64,000 nucleotides of DNA from Leptasterias polaris (Eukaryota > Echinodermata > Asteroidea > Forcipulatida > Asteriidae). The position numbers and the translations under genes are program-made. Location: the NCBI GenBank assembly GCA_037783415.1, contig JAZGTN010000069.1, positions 992,001 to 1,056,000 of the forward strand, written 5' to 3'. Of the stretch, positions 46,181 to 59,289 are shown piece after piece (the first letter of the stretch is position 1; each line of letters opens with the position of its first letter). The notes beneath the pieces are model-generated. The model saw only the letters and a list, made by a program, of their open reading frames with translations. It did no database searches and was not told the DNA's origin.

Positions 46181-47065
46181 TGTTCGGCGGGTGTTGGGAG
46201 CAGAAACTGTGTGCACAAAAGCGACAATTTTCGCGAGGGGGGCTCTTTGTTAGCCGCATTTACCTCTTTCTTGTTTGTTTGAGGCGGATTTTCCGGTATA
46301 ACACGTGCATTTTGAAGCTGTGTAAACCGGTTTGATGATCGGTAGAGTACAACTCAATGCTCTCCCCAGATCGGCCTCAGTGATACAGTTCTTCAGAAAG
46401 AAAAATATATTTTGGGCAATATGATAGCATTTGTGGTCACGTCAAGCAACGCACGTGCTCTTGTTTGTTCATCATTGCCAGGCACGGTTCAGGATACTCA
46501 AAGATATCTTAAAGCAATTCTGTTTGAGCAGTCGTCAGTTTCCCAATATGGCCGCGGCTGTTGCCAGATCGTTAAATAACGCCCTCTATTAGTATTACCA
46601 AACTTTAATTAAACAACGCGTTTGAGTTGCCGATTGGCGAGATTGTGTTATGCAGCTATTGCTGCAGTCAGCGGGGCCTCAATTTAGAAAAATTACCCTC
46701 AAATTATTTGCTTTGTCTGTTTCTTTCTTTAGATGATCTTCACGTAAAGGGAACTTGGCAAACTTCCAAAAGGAAATATAAACACAAAGCTGGCAACAGC
46801 CAGTCTCTCTCATACACACATTGGTTTAACATTGTTTATGAATTGCACAAATCATGAAATTTGCGGTTAGCTTGGTGGGATACGAACCTACACCCTTGTG
46901 ATTGCAAGTCTTTCTGTGGCATTTGCTTTGGAATGAAATTACTTTTAATGCAGTTTTGGGTCTTCTATTTACTTTATTAAACAATTTATTATTTTTAAAG
47001 ATACACTTGCAACTTACTTATAAATTACTCACGGATAGAAATACTTAAAGGTGTTCTCTCGTCGC

Positions 47066-47480
47066 TACACTCTTAAACCTTTCGGGTCAGAATTTACCTT
47101 GATCCGGGTCCCGTGTGACCTGACCCTTAATGCGTCATTATGACCCGGAACATGTGTCAAAATGACCCAGAAATGGTTCAAAATGATCCAGAATCTGAGT
47201 TAAACTACAACGTGCACCTACAATGTTCTCGCCTTTGCATAAAAAATTGCCTAACATTTTGGAAGCAGAGTTGATGTGAGACAGACGCTCCCACAAACTT
47301 GCGCTGTCTTACGGCATGATCAGAGTTTGTTATTCTCTCAATCTTTTGCTGTATGGAAATACTCTTTCTTCTTTTTAAAGTTGTTCACGTAAAATGTGTT
47401 GTAACTATAGTGAGCAGTGATTGAAAGACGTAAATTAGCCACTGGAAATACAACTAGCTGAACATACAGTCCGCCATTTT
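47066..47480 (+). repeat. TA-flanked element related to 40493-40727, long variant
   Basis: Starts TA|CACTCTTAAACCTTTCGGGT, followed by GTGTCAAAATGACCCAGAAA and GGTTCAAAATGATCCAGAAT, i.e. two units of the 21-bp motif without amplification. From about 47270 to 47480 it matches 49495-49686 closely (CAGACGCTCCCACA, TTTTGCTGTATGGAAATAC, GGAAATACAACTAGC). The right edge is not clear. Confidence 0.75.
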
Positions 47481-48486
47481 GTGGAGTCACAAATGTGGTT
47501 CTACAAAATAGCGGACCGTGTTCTGTCACACAACAACCGCATAATTTCAAGGGATACTTAATAATTGTGTGAATCATTGTATTCTATAATTGTGTGAAAT
47601 ATCTTTCCAACCATATTCTTCTTTGCAAACGCAATTTGTATCCCAAAGCGCCCAATGAGAAAGCAATGGGCGCCTTTAATGAGCAGCTGGCTTTGCATCA
47701 AGCATTGTTTATTCATAATTTTGTATGATTTTATGATTTAACATAGTTTTTTAAAGACTGATTTTTAGGTAGAGACCAAGTATTACACAAATAAATTTAT
47801 TCCGGTCTAAACAAATGCGTGGCATGATTCTGTGACCTGGATTCAAAAGACTGAGCTAGTGCTATTACTTTGTTTTCTTTTTTTTCTTTTTAAGAACTTC
47901 ATTCATAATAGATTATGTATTAACTGGGTCATAACCTTCTTATTATTGTGAATCAATTTGTCCAGTGTTGTATACATGACCGAACACATTGATTATGGTA
48001 TTAGCGGTTTTCTGTGTGTTTTGTCTTCTTCTTCTTTTTTCTTTTTGCTGGACGTCCGGTCGTGCGTCAGTTGCCCCGAAAAGTCATGGACGGGACCCGT
48101 GAAATAATTACCACGCTCCAGTGGTTTAGTTTGACCGTCAAAATGGTCCGTGGAGCCGGCGAGGGATTGCGGCGTTCCCTGGTGCCCGAATAGCCTATTA
48201 GTTTTGTTTCCAGAGGCACAATGCAGACGGACTTAGAGCATTCACGGATCGCTTGTAATGGTACAGACCAACGTGTCAGTGTTGGACTCACTCTGTAAGA
48301 TAATGTAAGTCTACATTATGTAAATCTTCCTTTGAGCTGTCAATGCAGAGTTGATACAGAAGTGAAAAAAGTGCTTCAGGGCTATCCAAGATCTTCACAT
48401 TCAAGTCCATGGGAATACCAAGTCTGCCGAAAAGTGGTCTGAGTCCGGACTCGATTCCATGGAGAGGCGTAGCCAGTTTTCCCACT

Positions 48487-48564
48487 GGGGCCGGGGGGGG
48501 GGGGGGGCACATGGGTGCATTGCTTTCCAGTGATGGTGGGTGGGGGGGGGGGGGGGGGGGGGGG
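48487..48564 (+). repeat. Poly-G tract
   Basis: Two long G runs (about 15 G near 48492 and more than 20 G near 48541-48563), separated by 30-35 bases. Each satisfies the pattern needed for intramolecular G-quadruplexes on the plus strand. Exact length in the genome is uncertain because such runs are prone to sequencing error. Confidence 0.9.
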
Positions 48565-49319
48565 AAGGGACCATACTTCGTCATGTCCATCATTTTTTTT
48601 GAGGGCACTATATGACCTGTATTTTTTCATGGGGGCACTTGGGAGCGCGCACTGGCAAAATGTGATCAAACAAGCCATCTTGCAGAAAATTCAATGGGAA
48701 TAAAGCAATACCACCATTTTCGGGTCAAAGTTCACTCATAAAATAGTTAAGTATGAGGGAGAAATTTTCATGAAATACGGGCCAACATCCTTATAGTTTA
48801 CACCATAGAGCAATAAACTCCATATTGATCCATGGTTTAAAAGACCTCAGTTTTTGAAACAGTCGGGTTCCTCGAACCAAGACTTCCAGTTCCGTTCATC
48901 GGCAAGTGGTCTAGTACCTATGCACACCCTCCCGTTCTCAGAATAACAATAACAATAATTTACCCGGAAGTATAGTTGTATTGACCTTTTACGACCATAG
49001 TTGTTTCTCTTCATCATCACCAATGTTACTTGTAACTTCTCATTACTTTGCATTAATACAAAGTTAATCTCACGAGGAATTAAGATTGCATAAACTGGTG
49101 CCAAAATTTATTTCACAGACTGCTGTATGAAATCACTGAGAGCATGGATATCTCCTCAATGCATACGGTTTACCATGGGAAGAAAGCTTACAATAATGTT
49201 GGCCTACCTATAGCCTGTAGAACAATGTTGTGTGGATAATAAGCGAAATTTTAAGTTTTTGATAATTAGTTGTCCAATAGAGAGTGTTTTGTATATACGG
49301 ATGTTCTCGGATGTATAAT

Positions 49320-51245
49320 TAACCTTCACTCTGGTCAGACCTGACCCGTTTCTGGGTCAGTGGGACCCGGATTCTTTGTCCAAAATGACACAGAAATCGG
49401 TCAAAATGACATAGAAATCGGTCAAAATGACACAAAAATCGGTCAAAATGACACAGAAATCGGTTAAAAATCATAAAATTTTGGAAGAGTGTTGATGGAA
49501 GCAGACGCTCCCACACTGTCACTGTCTTACGGTATGCGCGGTGAGTTTGTTATTCACTCAAACTTTTGCTGTATGGAAATACCCAGCTTTCTTCTTTTAA
49601 GATTTGTTCACCTAAAATGTGTTGTAGCGATTAAAAGACATAAATTGGCCACCGGAAATACAACTAGCATAACTTACAGTCCACCATCGGTCAAAATGAC
49701 ACAGAAATCGGTCAAAATGACATAGAAATCGGTCAAAATGACACAGAAATTGGTCAAAATGACACAGAAATCGGTCAAAATGACATAGAAATCGGTCAAA
49801 ATGACATAGAAATCGGTCAAAATGACATATAAATCGGTCAAATTGACATAGAAATCGGTCAAAATGACAGAAATCGGTCAAAATGACAGAAATCGGTCAA
49901 AATGACACAGAAATCGGTCAAAATGATACAAAAATCGGTCAAAATGACATAGAAATCGGTCACAATGACACAGAAATCGGTCAAAATGACATAGAAATCG
50001 GTCAAAATGACATAGAAATCGGTCAAAATGACACAGAAATTGGTCAAAATGACATAAATCGGTCAAAATGACATAGAAATGGGTCAAAATGACATAGAAA
50101 TCGGTCAAAATGACAGAAATCGGTCAAAATGACACAGAAATCGGTCAAAATGATACAAAAATCGGTCAAAATGACAGAAATCGGTCAAAATGCCATAGAA
50201 ATCGGTCAAAATGACACAGAAATTGGTCAAAATGATATAAAAATTGGTCAAAATGACACAGAAATATAGAAATCGGTCAAAATGACACAGAAATTGGTCA
50301 AAATGACATGGAAATCGGTCAAAATCACATAGAAATCGGTCAAAATGACACAGAAATTGGTCAAAATGATATAAAAAACGGTCAAAATGACACAGAAATA
50401 TAGAAATCGGTCAAAATGACACAGAAATTGATCAAAATGATATAAAAATCGGTCAAAATGACACAGAAATTGGTTAAAATGACACAGAAATCGGTCAAAA
50501 TGACATAGAAATCGGTCAAAATGACATAGAAATCGGTCAAAATGACACAGAAATCGATCAAAATGACATAGAAATCGGTCAAAATGACAAAGAAATCGGT
50601 CAAAATGACACAGAAATTGGTCAAAATGACATAGAAATCGGTCAAAATGACATAGAAATCGGTCAAAATGACATAGAAATCGGTCAAAATGACAGAAATC
50701 GGTCAAAATGACACAAAAATCGGTCAAAATGACATAGAAATCGGTCAAAATGACACAGAAATCGGTCAAAATGACATATAAATCGGTCAAAATGACACAG
50801 AAATTGGTCAAAATGATATAAAAATCGGTCAAAATGACACAGAAATTGGTTAAAATGACACAGAAATCGGTCAAAATGACATAGAAATCGGTCAAAATGA
50901 CATAGAAATCGGTCAAAATGACACAGAAATCGGTCAAAATGACATAGAAATCGGTCAAAATGACAAAGAAATCGGTCAAAATGACACAGAAATTGGTCAA
51001 AATGACATAGAAATCGGTCAAAATGACATAGAAATCGGTCAAAATGACATAGAAATCGGTCAAAATGACAGAAATCGATCAAAATGACACAAAAATCGGT
51101 CAAAATGACATAGAAATCGGTCAAAGTGACACAGAAATCGGTCAAAATGACATAGAAATCGATCAAAATGGCGCAGAAACCGAGTTAAAAAACTCAAATT
51201 TTTAAATAAGTTTTCCGGTCAGCCCAACTCCGAAAATGATTACGA
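49320..51245 (+). mobile_element. TIR-element copy carrying an expanded 21-bp minisatellite
   Basis: The left side reads CACTCTGGTCAGACCTGACC and GGGACCCGGATTC. The right side reads CCGAGTTAAAAAACTC and GTTTTCCGGTCAGCCC, related to the inner right side of 40493-40727 (CCGAGTTTAAAATCC, TTTTCCGGATCAGCC). The interior holds the arrays at 49385-49470 and 49687-51180. Between them lies unique element sequence shared with 47270-47480. The terminal TIRs are decayed. Confidence 0.7.
49687..51180 (+). repeat. 21-bp minisatellite, about 70 copies
   Basis: The unit is CGGTCAAAATGACAYAGAAA plus T, with common variants CGGT/TGGT/CGAT at the start, GACACAG / GACATAG / GATATAA inside, and a 19-bp form lacking CA. 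Because 21 is divisible by three, the minus strand is open for long stretches as FYVILTD or CHFDRFL heptads in different frames; these frames have no start context or domain and are not genes. A smaller array of about four units lies at 49385-49470. Confidence 0.95.
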
Positions 51246-51280
51246 ATGAAAGCCTTCTGATTATAAAGACGGTAACAATC

Positions 51281-51514
51281 CACTCCAAACACTACTGGTG
51301 TTAACATTGACACCATGTGTGTTGTCACATTTAGATATCGAAGAGAGAATCAATGTTAACAGCCTCGGGTGTTGAAATAACACCATTGTAATTGTTTTTG
51401 CAGAAATAATTTTTTTTAAACACTCTATTGTGTAAATTTTGATAATTTTTGTTGTATCTGTAATATGTAACAACACCATTGGTGTCAAGTCAACACCCCC
51501 GGTTTTGGCGGTGT
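51281..51514. mobile_element. Inverted-repeat element with GACACCA ends
   Basis: The left end CACTCCAAACACTACTGGTG then TTAACATTGACACCA pairs with the reverse complement of the right end, CACCGCCAAAACCGGGGGTG then TTGACTTGACACCA. The interior has further GTGTTGAAATAACACCATTG-type inverted motifs. No coding capacity. It sits directly beside the minisatellite-bearing element. Confidence 0.78.
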
Positions 51515-51666
51515 AGAGAAATATTTGTGTTTGAAATTCTGTCAAAGTCAAAAGTGATCGTAAAGAGAATCAATGACGAAACATAATTCCGGTTTTTGAA
51601 TCGTTTTCTCACACAAAAATTATATGGTATTTTGATGAATTTTCACAGATTGGGTGGATTTTTATT

Positions 51667-51822
51667 CAAAACTAGAACATGGAAATGAAAATGTTCTTCC
51701 AAAAGATGTAAGATACACTTAAACTTGCATGAGTCTCAAAACTAGAACATGGAAAACTAGAACATGGAAATGAAAATGTTCTTCCAAAAGATGTAAGATA
51801 CTCTTAAACTTGCATGAGTCTT
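51667..51822 (+). repeat. Tandem duplication of about 69 bp
   Basis: AAAACTAGAACATGGAAATG to TTGCATGAGTCT occurs at 51667-51736 and again at 51753-51821, with a 16-bp partial copy (AAAACTAGAACATGG) between. The copies differ at one or two bases, so the duplication is recent. Confidence 0.9.
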
Positions 51823-54559
51823 GTCTCCCAAATTAACAAATTTCGGAACAGCTCTTTCAGGGAGTCAAGGGGGTTAGATGTTGACAGATAACCCATCAGA
51901 AATAGTACGTTGTGCGCGTTGCTGGCATGGCACGCCTTGCCTACGGCCATTCATTGATGATATCCACAGGGCTCCTTCACGCTGGATGCCGTGTTATTTG
52001 TTGTACCCCAATCCCCCGTTATGTACTTCAACAGATTGCTTGGGTTCTCAGACAGGGCTTTTACTCCTTGTGTATTCCCCGCTGTCTTAGCCGGGATGAA
52101 TCTATTAAATCACGGCCAATACCCACGAGTTAATTTTATTTCACTGAGAGTGATGATATGGAGTTCTAGCTGTTTCAGTTTTGGTGAGTGTTTCAACGAG
52201 TGGTACTTGAAGTGGAAAGTGTTGTTCAACATGAGATGAAACGGACTCCAGAGGATGCAGGCAGCCGTGTAAATTTGCCGGGAGACTATTGCTGCTCACG
52301 CGCGCTGTTTTTTCGCTCCTTCGAGGAAACTGCTATCTTTAAGCAGTTAAAAAAGGGGTAGCTTGCAGCGCGGTTGGTCCAGGGGGAGCTTGGTTGGTAA
52401 CCCGGCGTTCTCTCGTCTCCCCGTGGACTCCATCCAACTGGAGATATCATACATGCAGTACGTGCATCATCTGTATAGGGAGGGAGAGGCGCGCAACTTG
52501 GATCTCAGACTCTCAATTTGACTTTAACGAATTCCAGTCCAGCGTCTAGTCAAAATGCAAGAGGAACGAAGCCCCGGCCGGCGATGCGTGTAGAATACCA
52601 TAGATTGCATTATACAGGCCCCATTGGTTTCCTATACAGCAAAGGCGACCGCTTTTATAGCCTGCCATTCCCATCACCAAACTGATACCCAACAGAGCGA
52701 TGTGATTTTGGGTCCTCAACTTTGCAACAAGACGATGGCTTGTTACGCAAGTGTGTACAAACCTGCCCACCGGTTAGCAGCGGCTTGAAGAAAAGACTAC
52801 GCGATATCGCTTCACACACAAATACTATGTAAATAAACATTTATTGAAACTCAAAGTATTAACCGAGAATAGCTTGGGGCACGCCCCCCATGATTCGACA
52901 TTGTGTATGGGATGAGATAGAGTTGCGTGCATTGGGCCCGGCCAGCCAGCCCGGCGCCAACCTCCCATAGCCTTGCCAAACATACCTACACGGTAGACGC
53001 TGCGCATTTGTGTCATACCTGAATGCTATCATATTATTGACAATATTTTCTCTCTGCTTTGACAAGAACATGTTTACATAGAAAGAAAGATACATTTTAC
53101 CTAAAATGGCATTTGGTGGTGAATGTTGACCACAATCCAAGAAATACCACCAGGAGTTTCGTATGAAAATACCGTTCGTGTTTATCACTCCACTAACCAC
53201 TTCTGTATGACCAAGCATTATTATGTTTCGCATACTCAAGAGTCATATGTGTTTTTTAATGCAGCGAATTTGACCAAAATGAACAATCAACTTTTGATAT
53301 AAATTGTCTTGTACAATAAAGTCCTGCTAAGTTAATCTCCTCATCGGTGGTGACTTGATTACGCCACGCGGGCCTTTGGAGGTCCTTTGGGGTGATTTAG
53401 AAGGTAATGGTCGGCTCGAAATGCTTTGACGTTATTTGTGTGAGCTTTTTTTCTTTAAAGAGAGAATGAAGACGGTGCCCATTTTGGCCGCTATGTCCCC
53501 CTACCTAACAATACGGGGTTGTGGGAGTTGTGTCGCCGGTTGAAGGTTACAGTGTCCGGTTAGCCTCTGCACCATTCATAGTCTGAAGTTGTCTGCCTGT
53601 TACCGCCTTTTCTAAAGGGGGAAAATCGGCGCTAAAGGGGCGGCTTTGTCATTAGCCTTAAAAGCAGCCGGTGTATCGATTTAATTGAGTCGAGGAATTA
53701 AGGAGCTACTGCAGGGGCCTGACTAAGTACCAGGCAGTAACAAGACAGAGGCGAAGAGATCAACAGAAGATGAAAAGAGTGGTTATGGCCTAACGGGGGT
53801 TATAGAAAATCCGTGCAAGCTTTCTCGCCACGGCCGTGCCGGACCCTCGAACTCCGGCACCCTGTTAGTGCCTAGTCTAAAGCGCACCACACGGGCCAGT
53901 CTCGATGCGCAACACCAAAGGTTGGGCTTTTGACACGAATGGTCCCGTGTCCTATCTTGTTATGGGTTGCGCACCAGTGCCGTTTCGTCTCGTTTGGCTC
54001 GCTTCTGATGCAAACATGAAAATTTAATGGGCGAGCTAACCCGGGCCTGACCGTCGGGAGACGTGCGTCTCACACCTCGGCCCTTTATACACGCAGCAGC
54101 CAAGATCGGACACCCCCTTGTTCTCAAAATCTTCAATCCCTCTGACTGGATACTTTATTCTCTTTCCCTATACCCGATATCTGATGTTTTATACATCAAT
54201 ATACGACGGCCCCCCGTGGAAAAGGTCTACCATCCAGAAGTATGGTTTGACTGAACAGAGATGATGTGTCATCTGATATATTCAGGTGCTATTGGTTGTT
54301 AATGATTGAACGAATGAATGAGTAAGTTAATGCATGAAGGAAGGGACAAGAGAGAAGAACATAATTTTATTGATACGATTTCAGGAGACGATTACAACGC
54401 GCATTATAATGTAAGACATTGAAAGGAAGACGACTGTCAATTTGTTACTTGAACTAAAGTTTAAAAAGAGTGTCGAACCACGTGGTTTCTGACGTCACAC
54501 CGGCCGGACCTTATATCCATGTTTATTATGATAATATAAATTAATACTAACGATAATCA
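51823..54559. other. Upstream flank with GC-rich non-repeat DNA
   Basis: No gene supported. Stretches at 51850-52520 and 53330-54250 are GC-richer and non-repetitive and could be distal regulatory DNA. The minus-strand frame at 52859-53239 opens on TTG, not ATG, and has no recognisable domain. Confidence 0.4.
53330..54250. promoter_or_regulatory. GC-rich upstream island
   Basis: About 7.5 kb upstream of the T-box start codon. It contains two CCTTTGG boxes 11 bp apart (53373-53379, 53384-53390), which could be read as HMG-box (TCF/Sox-type) sites. No repeat similarity and no coding homology. Weak, motif-level support. Confidence 0.22.
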
Positions 54560-54830
54560 GCACCAACCGTGTGGCCGTGCAGTTAAGAACACTGGACTCA
54601 GGTTCTTGTGTTTCTGATGATCAGAGAGTGGGTTCGAGTCATGGCCGTGGTACTAACTTGTGTCCTTGAGCAAGATACCTAACTATAAATGCTTTGTCTT
54701 TCGGACGGGACATTAAGCCGTAGGTCCCATGTACGTTCGCATGAACGTTCACAGTGTTGAGTAATGGTGAAGAGACCGTGCAAGCCTAGCACGTTTTCAA
54801 GTGCGAACCTTGAGATTTCCCACGTACATT
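54560..54830 (+). mobile_element. tRNA-derived SINE, family A (diverged copy)
   Basis: The head reads GTGTGGCCGTGCAGTTAAGA and a B box GGTTCGAGTC, followed by TGTGTCCTTGAGCAAGATAC, TTTGTCTTTCGGACGGGACA and TTAAGCCGTAGGTCCCATG, collinear with 18065-18260. The 3' third differs and no clear tail is visible, so the copy is old or truncated. Confidence 0.82.
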
Positions 54831-57800
54831 GCTTTACGTGTGAATGAAAACAAATCACGCAATATCGTGTCTCAATACTCAGTTACTGCTTTGTCTTGTC
54901 TTTTGGGCAGGGAGGTTCTCCTATAGTTGTATCTACCATAGAGCAAGGAACAGACCAAATTCACTTGACGTCATCATCAACGATAACATATTTTGGAAGT
55001 CAGATTCCCCGTGTATTTAGGTCCTGTCCAAGTTGGCTAGGTGCGGCTACGTCTTATGGCTTGATCGCTGCGTCATCATTAAGTACAGGGCGTCCTTAGC
55101 AACACCCTTAGCAACAATCGTTGCCGTAGCCATAGCCGCTAATTTGTACACGGCCTTAGTAAGCAGTGTGTATTTTAGGTGATGCTGTGCTGATCGTATT
55201 TTCACCAGCAAGGTTCACCAAAATGGCAAACGATGGGCAGACAATGCGTAAAGACGTCGTGCAAGGGTCTACAATCCGACTCACCGGATGCCACAGCGAC
55301 CCCCATCCCAGCTCCTAATCACTTTATCAATACACCCATTAGTGGCCTTTCTACTGCACATTATGGTTTCTTTTTCTCCCATTCCTTTTGAACCCCGTTC
55401 ATCCTATCATCTCCTTCTGTACAAGCCCTTATCAATCATAATCCAAACTCAACTCTTTCTTACATACACAGCGGCCGTTTTTTGTAGGGTTGCAAGCTAT
55501 ATATACACAGACAGGGTACACAGACAGGGCCGGCCCCGGCTGGAAAGCCCTCTCTTTGACAAACATTCCCATCGATCGAATATTGGGAAGGACAGGGGAC
55601 AAAAACCGTTAAGTACCCCACTAATCCAGTTAAAATAACACCAAGGAGGCGAAAACTAGACGTCTTGTATAGGACTGATGTCAAGATGACATAAGAAACC
55701 TTCTCTTAACACTAATTTGCTCAACGGTCTACGGGCTATTATTATTAAGTCATGAAAGATCTTGAAATAAAACTTCGTAGTTCATTAGAGCTTTTGTTTT
55801 GTCATTAAAATGTCTGTGGGCCTTATCGATAGGTTGATGCTGCATCTGTGAGAGATCGTGGATCGATAAAGACCAAGTAAAATATTTATGGTTGAAGTCA
55901 GACATGTTTGTTTGGCTTGTCTATGACAATTAACAATGACAAGTGGCAGCGGGTGAAGGTTTTGCTACCAACTGTGGACACAATGGTTACCTAATGTGCA
56001 AAAACAACAGTAGCACCGAAAACAGTACCATAAGAACAAGTAGCCACAAAGCATTCCTCTACGTCACAACCAGGTCCTCATTTTACATCAACACCTCCGT
56101 AAAATTAAAATCACACAAACCACTTTAACTACGACAACTACAAGCAACGAAACCCTCAACACAAAACACTGCATGTGTCTAACGATTATAACAGCACAGC
56201 AGAAGCATTCCAGACATGTTTTTCAAACATCTGTACGTCACTATTCCTTTATCAAACTAGAGTATCAATTGCTCTACCGTAACCACATCCCTATTACCAA
56301 TGACCGCAGCCTCATCCGCATCATTAACTGCAACGACACCATTCTTACCACACCCACAATATCAAAAAATTGACATGGTAACCACTATTGGCTTCATTCA
56401 CAATCACAAACAGCACAAACTGCACTAATGCACCACAGCAGTCAACATGTTTGGGTCTTTTAATACCACAAGTTAGATCTGACACCGACTAAGCTCTGTC
56501 CGCCATTTTGAAAAGCTGACCATACAGCACAGTGATGTTGGGGCCTTAAGTAGAAGTCATAAGGGTGCACCCACTAACTAAACTCCCATCTATAGATTAC
56601 AGTGCAAAATGCTAAATAATCAAAAAATAATAATAATAAAATAAAAGACTCACAGCGTTTAATAGTAAAGAGAAAATTATCCATTGACTCTTGAACTTTT
56701 TATCCTCTGCTCAAACGTCCGAGCACCAATCTTGAAAAATTGCCCTACACCTTTCGGCAAATAGGACCATTTTATCAGGGCCTTTGTCATCCAAAATACC
56801 TGAAGTTGGAAGTCAACAGCCTCCAGGTCACAAGTGGGCAAAATCTTAACCCTGTACCTTTTTATTGGGCTCTCAAATCTGTCTTATATAGAATATTTTG
56901 AAAGCGTTCAAAATGTCAAAGAGACCTATTAATAGTGGGGTGAACCCCAACACCATTTTGCCACTCTTACCAGCAGTAGGGCCTAGTAATCAGCAGCCAT
57001 TACACCCGAAGACGGTGACTTGCCCTCAATGATGACATTCTGTCCCGAAATACTACCCAATCAAGAAACGTCTTCAATAATTCACGAGCGCTAATTGGCT
57101 GAAACACTTATAAAGTGCATACGTCACGAGGTGAACAAGCTCCTGGGAATAAATAGGACATGACCAATTATGGTAAACACAGCTTCGCAATCCAAGATAT
57201 AAGAGGTCTTAAATGGTTTGGGGTGACTTTTAACATGTTCTCCTAAAAATGCTGTTGATTGCAATCAGGTTTGATACCCACCATGTGTCACAACACACAC
57301 AGCAATCTGATTATCATACCCATGGGTTACGGATGTTCCACTTATTTATTTTGTTGCCTTTTTTTTTTTCCAAGAGCTTACACTCCGACGATATTAGGGC
57401 CATGGGCAACAGTTGTAAGTGAAACGCCATTTTATTATCGACGGCATAGGCGACCAAAGACGTAATGAAATTAAAGATGGTATGGTATAATCCGATTGGT
57501 GATAGCTGTTGACGTTACAGGGAGGGAATTTCGGATGTGGCGTTTGTGATTCTGGCGTTCCGGTGTTGTTTTTAATAATTGTGTTTTCAAATGTGGGTTT
57601 GCTGCCAAGTATTAATTTGTGGGAATAATCGTTTGAACTCTGCATTTGTCATGCATGACGATTATTGCTTTGTATTTCAATTCTGAAATTCAGATAATTG
57701 TTTTTGAAAATTGCTTTATTTTAAAACTGTTTGCTTTTACGCATGCCTTGAACTATAAAGTAAAACCGCTGTATATTTGTATTAAACAAACTATTTATAT

Positions 57801-59289
57801 AGTTTATATATTGATTAAGTTTAGGCCTTATTCATATTTTTATGGTCAAAATTAGGCTGAAGGACTTCAATGAAATTGGGAATAAATATCACAGGTTGAC
57901 ACTCATAAGATCAGAATTTTGTTTCAGAAAACAGACAGACGCTATAAGTTGAGCTGATTGCTACGAAAACCTTTAGCGGCAAACAAAATCTGTTATTTGG
58001 GATTCACAATTCGTAATTACGAAATCACAATCCTTTCTTACGGATTCACAATCTGTTATGACGGATTCATAAAGTAGGGCATCATTTGTAGACTGTGAAT
58101 CCATAACAGATTGGAATAATTTATAATGGTTTCGAAAATTTTTTGTTTTTATTAGCGTTAATATGCCTTTGTTGGATGTAATCTGATTTTTTTATTTTTT
58201 ATAAATCAAAAGTAAATTATTGTGTTAATACCACAAGCCAGTGCTTGATTATCTTAGGAACCCAACGTCCTCTTCTTGTTATGCGCAGACTTTATTAAGA
58301 ATATGGATTGTCGTTGGTTCGATTCAAAACAATTGCACTTTGTATACATTTTTCTCAACAAGAATTATTGTGCTTGAAAACATTATTCAAAAATAAAATC
58401 CACAACGTAAATTTAAATAATCCTTCTAACAATTAATTGTTTCGCTAATAGTGTAGGCCTACCTACCCTTTTAGGTTTTGTTATTAATTTATTAGTATAA
58501 TTTTAGAATACTTTGAATTTTGTTTAATCAACACAACCAACCCTGGTGGGATTTGTAAACGCATTGTAGTGGCCATCCTCACGCACGTCGTTGGGGCTAC
58601 ACACATATACTGACAGGTACCCTCTCTTTAGCCCAATTCCACTTGATTAATACCCACTCATCTCATCACTAACAAAAAATAACTGCATACAGAACGGAAA
58701 AGAAATTGCCAGTTTCTTATTGCCAAGACATTCCCAGATATCATGAGAGAGAAAACAAATATTTTAATAAATTGCAAGGGGGCTTTTTGGACAGGCGTGG
58801 GTTCTTCACGACTGCTTGAAAGCGCACCAGCGTTAACTAAGGGCGGCCGCGCGCAACTGTTCACACACTGCGCCGTTCGCGCTGTATTTTGACTTTGTTT
58901 GATTTTGGAGGGGGTGCACGTGTGGGCGGGTAGACCCCGTTTGGGATGAACAATGTGATCAGTGCACAAACAGTCTGTTAGCCTTCTTCTCGTGTTGTGG
59001 TTTGAGTTGGAGTATCGTGTGGTGTAGGATGATTTTTAAGTAAACTCCACACACCAGTGTTGACAATAATCATCCGAGGACGATGGTGGATTAACAGGGA
59101 CGTTGGACAAAGTACAGGGTTGGTAATTTTCGAAATTTGTAAGTTGAAATCTGAAAGCTCAAAGGTTAGGACCCAACCTACAGAAAGATATTTCCATCTG
59201 AAACACTGTTATATCAGAGAAAATCGCATTAAGCTTAAAGTTATTATACAGGATTGGTAGAGCTGAAAGTAGTCTCAAACAGTGTTCAT
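54831..59289. other. Non-coding upstream DNA
   Basis: No gene recognised. At 55115-55165 is a fragment of the GTAGCCGTAGC-type inverted-repeat family (compare 62014-62163). Around 57985-58115 a set of GGATTCACAATCTGTTATG / CATAACAGATT motifs forms small inverted repeats. The stretch 55900-56650 is A/C-rich and of low complexity. Open frames have no domains. Confidence 0.45.

Larger units (their letters stand above)
46181..49388. other. Upstream flank of the T-box gene
   Basis: No gene is supported apart from the repeat at 47066-47480 and the poly-G tract at 48487-48564. A GC-richer non-repeat stretch is present at about 48050-48290. Open frames through the poly-G/poly-C tract (proline or glycine runs) are artefacts of the homopolymer. 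Confidence 0.5.

Noticed and set aside
48288..48703. Proline-rich and glycine-rich short proteins
   Set aside because: They are produced by the homopolymeric G/C runs on both strands.
50248..51166. Long minus-strand frames (up to 271 residues) of FYVILTD/CHFDRFL repeats
   Set aside because: They are the 21-bp minisatellite read in different frames; the unit length divisible by three keeps frames open. No start context, domain or codon bias.
49687..51180. A CRISPR array
   Set aside because: Repeats are directly adjacent without unique spacers, and the genome is eukaryotic.
52859..53239. A 126-residue minus-strand frame
   Set aside because: It opens with TTG, has no known motif and no splice partners that I can see.
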